A DNA stretch of 64,000 bases from Paragordius varius (lineage: Eukaryota; Nematomorpha), in assembly GCA_964247055.1 (NCBI GenBank), contig OZ176050.1, positions 11,470,001-11,534,000 on the forward strand, read 5' to 3'. Below are positions 1 to 16,200 of this stretch, piece by piece. The translations under genes and the position numbers were made by a program. A model generated the notes under the pieces. The model did not search any database and was not told where the DNA came from. It was given only the letters and a program-made list of their open reading frames with translations. Numbering within the stretch: position 1 is the stretch's first letter; every line of letters begins with the position of its first letter.

Positions 1-3000
1 GTAATCAATACCCGTATGAGTATTGTTTATATAATGATATTGTTATAATATAATGGCTGAATGTAAAAAATACCCGTATGAGTATGGTTAATATAATTTG
101 ATTGTTAAAATGTAATAGTGGAATATAATCAATACCCGTATGAGTATTGTTTATATAATGATATTGTTAAAATATAATGGCTGAATGTAAAAAATACCGG
201 TATGAGTATGATTAATATAATTTGATTGTTAAAATGTAATAGTGGAATGTAATCAATACCCGTATGAGTATTGTTTATATAAATTTATTGTTAAAATATA
301 ATGGCTGAATGTAAAAAATACCCGTATGAGTATGGTTAATATAATTTGATTGTTAAAATGTAATAGTGGAATGTAATCAATACCCGTATGATTATTGTTT
401 ATATAATTATATTGTTAAAATATAATGGCTGAATGTAAAAAATACCCGTATGAGTATGATTAATATAATTTGATTGTTAAAATGTAATAGTGGAATATAA
501 TCAATACCCGTATGAGTATTGTTTATAAAATTATATTGTTAAAATATAATGGCTGAATGTAAAAAAATACCCGTATGAGTATGATTAATATAATTTGATT
601 GTTAAAATGTAATAGTGGAATGTAATCCATACCCGTATGAGTATGGTTAATATAATTTGATTGTTAAAATGTAATAGTGGAATGTAATCAATACCCGTAT
701 GAGTATTGTTTATATAAATTTATTGTTAAAATATAATGGCTGAATGTAAAAAATACCCGTATGAGTATGGTTAATATAATTTGATTGTTAAAATGTAATA
801 GTGGAATGTAATCAATACCCGTATGAGTATTGTTTATATAATTATATTGTTAAAATATAATGGCTGAATGTAAAAAATACCTGTATGAGTATGATTAATA
901 TAATTTGATTGTTAAAATGTAATAGTGGAATATAATCAATACCCGTATGAGTATTGTTTATATAATTATATTGTTAAAATATAATGGCTGAATGTAAAAA
1001 ATACCCGTATGAGTATGGTTAATATAATTTGTTAAAATGTAATAGTGGAATATAATCAATACCCGTATGAGTATTGTTTATACAATTATATTGTTAAAAT
1101 ATAATGGCTGAATGTAAAAAATACCCGTATGAGTATGGTTAATATAATTTGATTGTTAAAATGTAATAGTGGAATGTAATCAATACCCGTATGAGTATTG
1201 TTTATATAATTATATTGTTAAAATATAATGGCTGAATGTAAAAATACCCGTATGAGTATGATTAATATAATTTGATTGTTAAAATGTAATAGTGGAATAT
1301 AATCAATACCCGTATGAGTATTGTTTATATAATTATATTGTTAAAATATAATGGCTGAATGTAAAAAATACCCGTATGAGTATGATTAATATAATTTGAT
1401 TGTTAAAATGTAATAGTGGAATGTAATCCATACCCGTATGAGTATGGTTAATATAATTTGATTGTTAAAATATAATGGCTGAATGTAAAAAATACCTGTA
1501 TGAGTATGATTAATATAATTTGATTGTTAAAATGTAATAGTGGAATATAATCAATACCCGGATGAGTATTGTTTATATAATTATATTGTTAAAATATAAT
1601 GGCTGAATGTAAAAAATACCCGTATGAGTATGGTTAATATAATTTGATTGTTAAAATGTAATAGTGGAATATAATCAATACCCGTATGAGTATTGTTTAT
1701 ATAATTATATTGTTAAAATATAATGGCTGAATGTAAAAAATACCCGTATGAGTATTGTTTATATAAATTTATTGTTAAAATATAATGGGAATGTAAAAAA
1801 TACCCGTATGAGTATGGTTAATATAATTTGATTGTTAAAATGTAATAGTGGAATGTAATCAATACCCGTATGAGTATTGTTTATATAATTATATTGTTAA
1901 AATATAATGGCTGAATGTAAAAATACCCGTATGAGTATGATTAATATAATTTGATTGTTAAAATGTAATAGTGGAATATAATCAATACCCGTATGAGTAT
2001 TGTTTATATAATTATATTGTTAAAATATAATGGCTGATTGTAAAAAATACCCGTATGAGTATGATTAATATAATTTGATTATTAAAATGTAATAGTGGAA
2101 TGTAATCAATACCCGTATGAGTATTGTTTATATAATTATATTGTTAAAATATAATGGCTGTATGTAAACAATACCCGTATGAGTATGGTTAATATAATAT
2201 GATTGTTAAAATATAATGGCTGAATGTAAAAATACCCGTATGAGTATGATTAATATAATTTGATTATTAAAATGTAATAGTGGAATGTAATCAATACCCG
2301 TATGAGTATTGTTTATATAATTATATTGTTAAAATATAATGGCTGTATGTAAACAATACCCGTATGAGTATGGTTAATATAATTTGATTGTTGAAAATAT
2401 AATGGCTGAATGTAAACAATACCCGCATGAGTATGGTTAATATAATTTGATTGTTAAAATATAATGGCTGAATGTAAAAATACCCGTATGAGTATGGTTA
2501 ATATAATTTGATTGTTAAAATATAATGGCTGAATGTAAAAATACCCGTATGAGTATGATTAATATAATTTGATTGTTAAAATGTAATAGTGGAATATAAT
2601 CAATACCCGTATGAGTATTGTTTATATAATTATATTGTTAAAATATAATGGCTGAATGTAAACAATACCCGTATGAGTATGGTTAATATAATTTGATTGT
2701 TGAAAATATAATGGCTGAATGTAAACAATACCCGCATGAGTATGATTAATATAATTTGATTGTTAAAATGTAATAGTGGAATGTAATCAATACCCGTATG
2801 AGTATTGTTTATATAAATTTATTGTTAAAATATAATGGCTGAATGTAAAAAATACCCGTATGAGTATGGTTAATATAATTTGATTGTTAAAATGTAATAG
2901 TTGAATATAATCAATACCCGTATGAGTATTGTTTATATAATTATATTGTTAAAATATAATGGCTGATTGTAAAAAATACCCGTATGAGTATGATTAATAT

Positions 3001-6000
3001 AATTTGATTATTAAAATGTAATAGTGGAATGTAATCAATACCCGTATGAGTATTGTTTATATAATTATATTGTTAAAATATAATGGCTGAATGTAAACAA
3101 TACCCGTATGAGTATGGTTAATATAATTTGATTGTTAAAATATAATGGCTGAATGTAAAAATACCCGTATGAGTATGATTAATATAATTTGATTGTTAAA
3201 ATGTAATAGTGGAATATAATCAATACCCGTATGAGTATTGTTTATATAATTATATTGTTAAAATATAATGGCTGAATGTAAAAAATACCCGTATGAGTAT
3301 GGTTAATATAATTTGATTGTTAAAATGTAATAGTGGAATGTAATCAATACCCGTATGAGTATTGTTTATATAATTATATTGTTAAAATATAATGGCTGAA
3401 TGTAAAAATACCCGTATGAGTATGATTAATATAATTTGATTGTTAAAATGTAATAGTGGAATATAATCAATACCCGTATGAGTATTGTTTATATAATTAT
3501 ATTGTTAAAATATAATGGCTGATTGTAAAAAATACCCGTATGAGTATGATTAATATAATTTGATTATTAAAATGTAATAGTGGAATGTAATCAATACCCG
3601 TATGAGTATTGTTTATATAATTATATTGTTAAAATATAATGGCTGAATGTAAAAAATACCCGTATGAGTATGGTTAATATAATTTGATTGTTAAAATATA
3701 ATGGCTGAATGTAAAAAATACCTGTATGAGTATGATTAATATAATTTGATTGTTAAAATGTAATAGTGGAATATAATCAATACCCGTATGAGTATTGTTT
3801 ATATAATTATATTGTTAAAATATAATGGCTGAATGTAAAAAATACCCGTATGAGTATGGTTAATATAATTTGATTGTTAAAATGTAATAGTGGAATGTAA
3901 TCAATACCCGTATGAGTATTGTTTATATAAATTTATTGTTAAAATATAATGGCTGAATGTAAAAAATACCCGTATGAGTATGGTTAATATAATTTGATTG
4001 TTAAAATGTAATAGTGGAATGTAATCAATACCCGTATGAGTATTGTTTATATAATTATATTGTTAAAATATAATGGCTGAATGTAAAAATACCCGTATGA
4101 GTATTATTAATATAATTTGATTGTTAAAATGTAATAGTGGAATATAATCAATACCCGTATGAGTATTGTTTATATAATTATATTGTTAAAATATAATGGC
4201 TGAATGTAAACAATACCCGTATGAGTATGGTTAATATAATTTGATTGTTAAAATATAATGGCTGAATGTAAAAATACCCGTATGAGTATGATTAATATAA
4301 TTTGATTGTTAAAATGTAATAGTGGAATATAATCAATACCCGTATGAGTATTGTTTATATAATTATATTGTTAAAATATAATGGCTGAATGTAAAAAATA
4401 CCCGTATGAGTATGGTTAATATAATTTGATTGTTAAAATGTAATAGTGGAATGTAATCAATACCCGTATGAGTATTGTTTATATAATTATATTGTTAAAA
4501 TATAATGGCTGAATGTAAAAATACCCGTATGAGTATTATTAATATAATTTGATTGTTAAAATGTAATAGTGGAATATAATCAATACCCGTATGAGTATTG
4601 TTTATATAATTATATTGTTAAAATATAATGGCTGAATGTAAACAATACCCGTATGAGTATGATTAATATAATTTGATTGTTAAAATGTAATAGTGGAATG
4701 TAATCAATACCCGTATGAGTATTGTTTATATAATTATATTGTTAAAATATAATGGCTGAATGTAAAAATACCCGTATGAGTATTATTAATATAATTTGAT
4801 TGTTAAAATGTAATAGTGGAATATAATCAATACCCGTATGAGTATTGTTTATATAATTATATTGTTAAAATATAATGGCTGAATGTAAACAATACCCGTA
4901 TGAGTATGGTTAATATAATTTGATTGTTAAAATATAATGGCTGAATGTAAAAATACCCGTATGAGTATGATTAATATAATTTGATTGTTAAAATGTAATA
5001 GTGGAATGTAATCAATACCCGTATGAATATTGTTTATATAAATTTATTGTTAAAATATAATGGCTGAATGTAAAAAATACCCGTATGAGTATGGTTAATA
5101 TAATTTGATTGTTAAAATGTAATGGCTGAATGTAAAAATACCCGTATAGTATGATTAATATAATTTGATTGTTAAAATGTAATAGTGGAATGTAATCCAT
5201 ACCCGTATGAGTATGGTTAATATAATTTGATTGTTAAAATATAATGGCTGAATGTAAAAAATACCTGTATGAGTATGATTAATATAATTTGATTGTTAAA
5301 ATGTAATAGTGGAATATAATCAATACCCGTATGAGTATTGTTTATATAATTATATTGTTAAAATATAATGGCTGAATGTAAAAATACCCGTATAGTATGA
5401 TTAATATAATTTGATTGTTAAAATGTAATAGTGGAATGTAATCCATACCCGTATGAGTATGGTTAATATAATTTGATTGTTAAAATATAATGGCTGAATG
5501 TAAAAAATACCTGTATGAGTATGATTAATATAATTTGATTGTTAAAATGTAATAGTGGAATATAATCAATACCCGTATGAGTATTGTTTATATAATTATA
5601 TTGTTAAAATATAATGGCTGAATGTAAAAAATACCCGTATGAGTATGGTTAATATAATTTGATTGTTAAAATGTAATAGTGGAATGTAATCAATACCCGT
5701 ATGAGTATTGTTTATATAAATTTATTGTTAAAATATAATGGCTGAATGTAAAAAATACCCGTATGAGTATGGTTAATATAATTTGATTGTTAAAATGTAA
5801 TAGTGGAATGTAATCAATACCCGTATGAGTATTGTTTATATAATTATATTGTTAAAATATAATGGCTGAATGTAAAAATACCCGTATGAGTATTATTAAT
5901 ATAATTTGATTGTTAAAATGTAATAGTGGAATATAATCAATACCCGTATGAGTATTGTTTATATAATTATATTGTTAAAATATAATGGCTGAATGTAAAA

Positions 6001-9000
6001 AATACCCGTATGAGTATGATTAATATAATTTGATTGTTAAAATATAATGGCTGAATGTAAAAATACCCGTATGAGTATGATTAATATAATTTGATTGTTA
6101 AAATGTAATAGTGGAATATAATCAATACCCGTATGAGTATTGTTTATATAATTATATTGTTAAAATATAATGGCTGAATGTAAAAAATACCCGTATGAGT
6201 ATGATTAATATAATTTGATTGTTAAAATGTAATAGTGGAATGTAATCAATACCCGTATGAGTATTGTTTATATAATTATATTGTTAAAATATAATGGCTG
6301 AATGTAAAAATACCCGTATGAGTATGATTAATATAATTTGATTGTTAAAATGTAATGGTGGAATGTAATCAATACCCGTATGAGTATTGTTTATATAAAT
6401 TTATTGTTAAAATATAATGGCTGAATGTAAAAAATACCCGTATGAGTATGGTTAATATAATTTGATTGTTAAAATGTAATAGTGGAATGTAATCAATACC
6501 CGTATGAGTATTGTTTATATAATTATATTGTTAAAATATAATGGCTGAATGTAAAAATACCCGTATGAGTATGATTAATATAATTTGATTGTTAAAATGT
6601 AATAGTGGAATATAATCAATACCCGTATGAGTATTGTTTATATAATTATATTGTTAAAATATAATGGCTGAATGTAAAAAAATACCGGTATGAGTATGAT
6701 TAATATAATTTGATTGTTAAAATGTAATAGTGGAATATAATCAATACCCGTATGAGTATTGTTTATATAATTATATTGTTAAAATATAATGGCTGAATGT
6801 AAAAAATACCCGTATGAGTATGGTTAATATAATTTGATTGTTAAAATGTAATAGTGGAATGTAATCAATACCCGTATGAGTATGATTAATATAATTTGAT
6901 TGTTAAAATGTAATAGTGGAATATAATCAATACCCGTATGAGTATTGTTTATATAATTATATTGTTAAAATATAATGGCTGAATGTAAAAAATACCGGTA
7001 TGAGTATGATTAATATAATTTGATTGTTAAAATGTAATAGTGGAATGTAATCCATACCCGTATGAGTATGGTTAATATAATTTGATTGTTAAAATATAAT
7101 GGCTGAATGTAAAAAATACCCGTACGAGTATGATTAATATAATTTGATTGTTAAAATGTAATAGTGGAATGTAATCCATACCCGTATGAGTATGGTTAAT
7201 ATAATTTGATTGTTAAAATATAATGGCTGAATGTAAAAATACCCGTATGAGTATGATTAATATAATTTGATTGTTAAAATGTAATAGTGGAATGTAATCA
7301 ATACCCGTATGAGTATTGTTTATATAATTATATTGTTAAAATATAATGGCTGAATGTAAAAATACCCGTATGAGTATGATTAATATAATTTGATTGTTAA
7401 AATGTAATAGTGGAATATAATCAATACCCGTATGAGTATGGTTAATATAATTTTGTTATAATATAATGGCTGAATGTAAAAAATACCCGTATGAGTATGA
7501 TTAATATAATTTGATTGTTAAAATGTAATAGTGGAATATAATCAATACCCGTATGAGTATTGTTTATATAATTATATTGTTAAAATATAATGGCTGAATG
7601 TAAAAAATACCGGTATGAGTATGATTAATATAATTTGATTGTTAAAATGTAATAGTGGAATATAATCAATACCCGTATGAGTATTGTTTATATAATTATA
7701 TTGTTAAAATATAATGGCTGAATGTAAAAAATACCGGTATGAGTATGATTAATATAATTTGATTGTTAAAATGTAATAGTGGAATGTAATCCATACCCGT
7801 ATGAGTATGGTTAATATAATTTGATTGTTAAAATATAATGGCTGAATGTAAAAAATACCCGTACGAGTATGATTAATATAATTTGATTGTTAAAATGTAA
7901 TAGTGGAATGTAATCCATACCCGTATGAGTATGGTTAATATAATTTGATTGTTAAAATATAATGGCTGAGTAAAAATACCCGTATGAGTATGATTAATGT
8001 AATTTGATTGTTAAAATGTAATAGTGGAATGTAATCAATACCCGTATGAGTATTGTTTATATAATTATATTGTTAAAATATAATGGCTGAATGTAAAAAT
8101 ACCCGTATGAGTATGATTAATATAATTTGATTGTTAAAATGTAATAGTGGAATATAATCAATACCCGTATGAGTATTGTTTATATAATTATATTGTTAAA
8201 ATATAATGGCTGAATGTAAAAAATACCCGTATGAGTATGATTAATATAATTTGATTGTTAAAATGTAATAGTGGAATGTAATCCATACCCGTATGAGTAT
8301 GGTTAATATAATTTGATTGTTAAAATATAATGGCTGAATGTAAAAAATACCTGTATGAGTATGATTAATATAATTTGATTGTTAAAATGTAATAGTGGAA
8401 TATAATCAATACCCGTATGAGTATTGTTTATATAATTATATTGTTAAAATATAATGGCTGAATGTAAAAAATACCCGTATGAGTATGGTTAATATAATTT
8501 GATTGTTAAAATGTAATAGTGGAATGTAATCAATACCCGTATGAGTATTGTTTATATAAATTTATTGTTAAAATATAATGGCTGAATGTAAAAAATACCC
8601 GTATGAGTATGGTTAATATAATTTGATTGTTAAAATGTAATAGTGGAATGTAATCAATACCCGTATGAGTATTGTTTATATAATTATATTGTTAAAATAT
8701 AATGGCTGAATGTAAAAATACCCGTATGAGTATGATTAATATAATTTGATTGTTAAAATGTAATAGTGGAATGTAATCAATACCCGTATGAGTATTGTTT
8801 ATATAATTATATTGTTAAAATATAATGGCTGAATGTAAACAATACCCGTATGAGTATGGTTAATATAATTTGATTGTTAAAATATAATGGCTGAATGTAA
8901 AAAATACCCGTATGAGTATGATTAATATAATTTGATTGTTAAAATGTAATAGTGGAATGTAATCAATACCCGTATGAGTATTGTTTATATAATTATATTG

Positions 9001-9252
9001 TTAAAATATAATGGCTGTATGTAAACAATACCCGTATGAGTATGGTTAATATAATTTGATTGTTAAAATATAATGGCTGAATGTAAAAAATACCCGTATG
9101 AGTATGATTAATATAATTTGATTGTTAAAATGTAATAGTGGAATGTAATCAATACCCGTATGAGTATTGTTTATATAATTATATTGTTAAAATATAATGG
9201 CTGAATGTAAACAATACCCGTATGAGTATGGTTAATATAATTTGATTGTTAA
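1..9252 (+). repeat. 62-bp satellite array, block 1 (A+B dimer type)
   Basis: This is an uninterrupted head-to-tail tandem array. Two monomer types alternate. Type A has 'ggttaatataatttgattg' followed by 'tgtaatagtggaatgtaatc'. Type B has 'tgtttatataattatattg' followed by 'tataatggctgaatgtaaa'. Each is about 62 bp, so the usual repeating unit is about 124 bp. The dimer rhythm is broken in places by A-A, B-B or chimeric monomers. Every monomer carries the core ATACCCGTATGAGTAT. All three frames on both strands are closed by frequent stops, so the array is not coding. The left end lies outside the window. A pericentromeric or subtelomeric location is possible but cannot be shown from sequence. 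Confidence 0.97.
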
Positions 9253-10254
9253 AATATAATGGCTTAATGTAAACAAACCCGCATGATTATGGTTAATATA
9301 GTTTGATTGTTAAGTTTTAATGGCTAAATATAAACAATACCCGTATGAGTATGGTTAATATAATTTGATTGTTAAAATTAATGGCTAAATGTAAACAATA
9401 CCCGTATGAGTATGGTTAATATAATTTGATTGTTAATATATAATGGCAGAATGTAAACAATACCCGTATGAGTATGGTTAATATAATTTGATTGTTAAAA
9501 TTAATGGCTAAATGTAAACAATACCCGTATGGGTATGGTTAATATAATTTGTTTGTTAATATATAATGGCAGAATGTAAACAATACCCGTATGAGTATGG
9601 TTAATATAGTTTGATTGTTAAGTTTTAATGGCTAAATGTAAACAATACCCGTCTGAATATGTTTAATATAATTTAATTGTTAATATATAATGGCAGAATG
9701 TAAACAATAGCCGTATGAGTATGGTTAATATAGTTTGATTGTTAAGTTTTAATGGCTAAATGTAAACAATACCCGTATGAGTATGGTTAATATAATTTGA
9801 TTGTTAAGTTTTAATGGCTATATAAACAATACCCGTATGAGCATCGTTAATATAATTTGATTGTTAATATATAATGGCAGAATGTAAACAATAGCCGTAT
9901 AAGTATGGTTAATATAATTTGATTGTTAAAATTAATGGCTAAATGTAAACAATACCCGTATGGGTATGGTTAATATAATTTCATTGTTAAAATTTAATGG
10001 TTGAATGCATACAATACCCGCATGATTATGGTTAATATAATTTCATTGTTAAAATTTAATGGCTAAATGTAAACAATACCCGTATGGGTATGGTTAATAT
10101 AATTTCATTGTTAAAATTTAATGGTTGAATGCATACAATACCCGCATGATTATGGTTAATATAATTTCATTGTTAAAATTTAATGGTTGAATGCATACAA
10201 TACCCGTATGAGTATGGTTAATATAATTTGATTGTTAAAATGTAATAGTGGAAT
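9253..10254 (+). repeat. 62-bp satellite array, block 2 (diverged monomers)
   Basis: This is about 1 kb of the same satellite, but with older-looking monomers. They show 'ttaagttttaatggctaaatg', 'ttaatatataatggcagaatg', 'atttcattg', 'gaatgcatacaatacccgc' and a core variant 'gggtatgg'. It separates the two A+B blocks. Short pieces of it ('gaatgcatacaatacccgc' with 'atttcattg') reappear at about 10680 and 11175-11250 inside the next block, which suggests local duplication or gene conversion across the boundary. Confidence 0.93.
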
Positions 10255-13200
10255 GTAATCAATACCCGTATGAGTATTGTTTATATAATGATATTGTTAT
10301 AATATAATGGCTGAATGTAAAAAATACCCGTATGAGTATGGTTAATATAATTTGATTGTTAAAATGTAATAGTGGAATATAATCAATACCCGTATGAGTA
10401 TTGTTTATATAATGATATTGTTAAAATATAATGGCTGAATGTAAAAAATACCGGTATGAGTATGATTAATATAATTTGATTGTTAAAATGTAATAGTGGA
10501 ATGTAATCAATACCCGTATGAGTATTGTTTATATAATTATATTGTTAAAATATAATGGCTGAATGTAAAAAATACCCGTATGAGTATGGTTAATATAATT
10601 TGATTGTTAAAATGTAATAGTGGAATGTAATCAATACCCGTATGAGTATTGTTTATATAAATTTATTGTTAAAATTTAATGGTTGAATGCATACAATACC
10701 CGTATGAGTATGGTTAATATAATTTGATTGTTAAAATGTAATAGTGGAATGTAATCAATACCCGTATGAGTATTGTTTATATAATTATATTGTTAAAATA
10801 TAATGGCTGAATGTAAAAAATACCCGTATGAGTATGGTTAATATAATTTGATTGTTAAAATGTAATAGTGGAATGTAATCAATACCCGTATGAGTATTGT
10901 TTATATAATTATATTGTTAAAATATAATGGCTGAATGTAAAAAATACCCGTATGAGTATGGTTAATATAATTTGATTGTTAAAATGTAATAGTGGAATAT
11001 AATCAATACCCGTATGAGTATTGTTTATATAATGATATTGTTAAAATATAATGGCTGAATGTAAAAAATACCGGTATGAGTATGATTAATATAATTTGAT
11101 TGTTAAAATGTAATAGTGGAATGTAATCAATACCCGTATGAGTATTGTTTATATAAATTTATTGTTAAAATATAATGGTTGAATGCATACAATACCCGCA
11201 TGATTATGGTTAATATAATTTCATTGTTAAAATTTAATGGTTGAATGCATACAATACCCGTATGAGTATGGTTAATATAATTTGATTGTTAAAATGTAAT
11301 AGTGGAATGTAATCAATACCCGTATGAGTATTGTTTATATAATTATATTGTTAAAATATAATGGCTGAATGTAAAAAATACCCGTATGAGTATGGTTAAT
11401 ATAATTTGATTGTTAAAATGTAATAGTGGAATATAATCAATACCCGTATGAGTATTGTTTATATAATGATATTGTTAAAATATAATGGCTGAATGTAAAA
11501 AATACCGGTATGAGTATGATTAATATAATTTGATTGTTAAAATGTAATAGTGGAATGTAATCAATACCCGTATGAGTATTGTTTATATAAATTTATTGTT
11601 AAAATATAATGGCTGAATGTAAAAAATACCCGTATGAGTATGGTTAATATAATTTGATTGTTAAAATGTAATAGTGGAATGTAATCAATACCCGTATGAT
11701 TATTGTTTATATAATTATATTGTTAAAATATAATGGCTGAATGTAAAAAATACCCGTATGAGTATGATTAATATAATTTGATTGTTAAAATGTAATAGTG
11801 GAATATAATCCATACCCGTATGAGTATGGTTAATATAATTTGATTGTTAAAATGTAATAGTGGAATGTAATCAATACCCGTATGAGTATTGTTTATATAA
11901 ATTTATTGTTAAAATATAATGGCTGAATGTAAAAAATACCCGTATGAGTATGGTTAATATAATTTGATTGTTAAAATGTAATAGTGGAATGTAATCAATA
12001 CCCGTATGAGTATTGTTTATATAATTATATTGTTAAAATATAATGGCTGAATGTAAAAAATACCTGTATGAGTATGATTAATATAATTTGATTGTTAAAA
12101 TGTAATAGTGGAATATAATCAATACCCGTATGAGTATTGTTTATATAATTATATTGTTAAAATATAATGGCTGAATGTAAAAAATACCCGTATGAGTATG
12201 GTTAATATAATTTGATTGTTAAAATGTAATAGTGGAATATAATCAATACCCGTATGAGTATTGTTTATACAATTATATTGTTAAAATATAATGGCTGAAT
12301 GTAAAAAATACCCGTATGAGTATGGTTAATATAATTTGATTGTTAAAATGTAATAGTGGAATATAATCAATACCCGTATGAGTATTGTTTATAAAATTAT
12401 ATTGTTAAAATATAATGGCTGAATGTAAAAAAATACCCGTATGAGTATGATTAATATAATTTGATTGTTAAAATGTAATAGTGGAATGTAATCCATACCC
12501 GTATGAGTATGGTTAATATAATTTGATTGTTAAAATGTAATAGTGGAATGTAATCAATACCCGTATGAGTATTGTTTATATAAATTTATTGTTAAAATAT
12601 AATGGCTGAATGTAAAAAATACCCGTATGAGTATGGTTAATATAATTTGATTGTTAAAATGTAATAGTGGAATGTAATCAATACCCGTATGAGTATTGTT
12701 TATATAATTATATTGTTAAAATATAATGGCTGAATGTAAAAAATACCTGTATGAGTATGATTAATATAATTTGATTGTTAAAATGTAATAGTGGAATATA
12801 ATCAATACCCGTATGAGTATTGTTTATATAATTATATTGTTAAAATATAATGGCTGAATGTAAAAAATACCCGTATGAGTATGATTAATATAATTTGATT
12901 GTTAAAATGTAATAGTGGAATGTAATCCATACCCGTATGAGTATGGTTAATATAATTTGATTGTTAAAATGTAATAGTGGAATGTAATCAATACCCGTAT
13001 GAGTATTGTTTATATAAATTTATTGTTAAAATATAATGGCTGAATGTAAAAAATACCCGTATGAGTATGGTTAATATAATTTGATTGTTAAAATGTAATA
13101 GTGGAATGTAATCAATACCCGTATGAGTATTGTTTATATAAATTTATTGTTAAAATATAATGGCTGAATGTAAAAAATACCCGTATGAGTATGGTTAATA

Positions 13201-16200
13201 TAATTTGATTGTTAAAATGTAATAGTGGAATGTAATCAATACCCGTATGAGTATTGTTTATATAATTATATTGTTAAAATATAATGGCTGAATGTAAAAA
13301 ATACCTGTATGAGTATGGTTAATATAATTTGATTGTTAAAATGTAATAGTGGAATGTAATCAATACCCGTATGAGTATTGTTTATATAAATTTATTGTTA
13401 AAATATAATGGCTGAATGTAAAAAATACCCGTATGAGTATGATTAATATAATTTGATTGTTAAAATGTAATAGTGGAATGTAATCAATACCCGTATGAGT
13501 ATTGTTTATATAATTATATTGTTAAAATATAATGGCTGAATGTAAAAAATACCTGTATGAGTATGATTAATATAATTTGATTGTTAAAATGTAATAGTGG
13601 AATATAATCAATACCCGTATGAGTATTGTTTATATAATTATATTGTTAAAATATAATGGCTGAATGTAAAAAATACCCGTATGAGTATGATTAATATAAT
13701 TTGATTGTTAAAATGTAATAGTGGAATATAATCCATACCCGTATGAGTATGGTTAATATAATTTGATTGTTAAAATGTAATAGTGGAATGTAATCAATAC
13801 CCGTATGAGTATTGTTTATATAAATTTATTGTTAAAATATAATGGCTGAATGTAAAAAATACCCGTATGAGTATGGTTAATATAATTTGATTGTTAAAAT
13901 GTAATAGTGGAATGTAATCAATACCCGTATGAGTATTGTTTATATAAATTTATTGTTAAAATATAATGGCTGAATGTAAAAAATACCCGTATGAGTATGG
14001 TTAATATAATTTGATTGTTAAAATGTAATAGTGGAATATAATCAATACCCGTATGAGTATTGTTTATAAAATTATATTGTTAAAATATAATGGCTGAATG
14101 TAAAAAAATACCCGTATGAGTATGATTAATATAATTTGATTGTTAAAATGTAATAGTGGAATGTAATCCATACCCGTATGAGTATGGTTAATATAATTTG
14201 ATTGTTAAAATGTAATAGTGGAATGTAATCAATACCCGTATGAGTATTGTTTATATAAATTTATTGTTAAAATATAATGGCTGAATGTAAAAAATACCCG
14301 TATGAGTATGGTTAATATAATTTGATTGTTAAAATGTAATAGTGGAATGTAATCAATACCCGTATGAGTATTGTTTATATAATTATATTGTTAAAATATA
14401 ATGGCTGAATGTAAAAAATACCTGTATGAGTATGATTAATATAATTTGATTGTTAAAATGTAATAGTGGAATATAATCAATACCCGTATGAGTATTGTTT
14501 ATATAATTATATTGTTAAAATATAATGGCTGAATGTAAAAAATACCCGTATGAGTATGGTTAATATAATTTGATTGTTAAAATGTAATAGTGGAATATAA
14601 TCAATACCCGTATGAGTATTGTTTATACAATTATATTGTTAAAATATAATGGCTGAATGTAAAAAATACCCGTATGAGTATGGTTAATATAATTTGATTG
14701 TTAAAATGTAATAGTGGAATGTAATCAATACCCGTATGAGTATTGTTTATATAATTATATTGTTAAAATATAATGGCTGAATGTAAAAATACCCGTATGA
14801 GTATGATTAATATAATTTGATTGTTAAAATGTAATAGTGGAATATAATCAATACCCGTATGAGTATTGTTTATATAATTATATTGTTAAAATATAATGGC
14901 TGAATGTAAAAAATACCCGTATGAGTATGATTAATATAATTTGATTGTTAAAATGTAATAGTGGAATGTAATCCATACCCGTATGAGTATGGTTAATATA
15001 ATTTGATTGTTAAAATATAATGGCTGAATGTAAAAAATACCTGTATGAGTATGATTAATATAATTTGATTGTTAAAATGTAATAGTGGAATATAATCAAT
15101 ACCCGGATGAGTATTGTTTATATAATTATATTGTTAAAATATAATGGCTGAATGTAAAAAATACCCGTATGAGTATGGTTAATATAATTTGATTGTTAAA
15201 ATGTAATAGTGGAATATAATCAATACCCGTATGAGTATTGTTTATATAATTATATTGTTAAAATATAATGGCTGAATGTAAAAAATACCCGTATGAGTAT
15301 TGTTTATATAAATTTATTGTTAAAATATAATGGCTGAATGTAAAAAATACCCGTATGAGTATGGTTAATATAATTTGATTGTTAAAATGTAATAGTGGAA
15401 TGTAATCAATACCCGTATGAGTATTGTTTATATAATTATATTGTTAAAATATAATGGCTGAATGTAAAAATACCCGTATGAGTATGATTAATATAATTTG
15501 ATTGTTAAAATGTAATAGTGGAATATAATCAATACCCGTATGAGTATTGTTTATATAATTATATTGTTAAAATATAATGGCTGATTGTAAAAAATACCCG
15601 TATGAGTATGATTAATATAATTTGATTATTAAAATGTAATAGTGGAATGTAATCAATACCCGTATGAGTATTGTTTATATAATTATATTGTTAAAATATA
15701 ATGGCTGTATGTAAACAATACCCGTATGAGTATGGTTAATATAATATGATTGTTAAAATATAATGGCTGAATGTAAAAATACCCGTATGAGTATGATTAA
15801 TATAATTTGATTATTAAAATGTAATAGTGGAATGTAATCAATACCCGTATGAGTATTGTTTATATAATTATATTGTTAAAATATAATGGCTGTATGTAAA
15901 CAATACCCGTATGAGTATGGTTAATATAATTTGATTGTTGAAAATATAATGGCTGAATGTAAACAATACCCGCATGAGTATGGTTAATATAATTTGATTG
16001 TTAAAATATAATGGCTGAATGTAAAAATACCCGTATGAGTATGGTTAATATAATTTGATTGTTAAAATATAATGGCTGAATGTAAAAATACCCGTATGAG
16101 TATGATTAATATAATTTGATTGTTAAAATGTAATAGTGGAATATAATCAATACCCGTATGAGTATTGTTTATATAATTATATTGTTAAAATATAATGGCT

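Noticed and set aside
5012-5200. 62-codon open frame on the minus strand in the satellite
   Set aside because: It is made of satellite monomers where chance changes removed the usual stops; the neighbouring monomers are closed.
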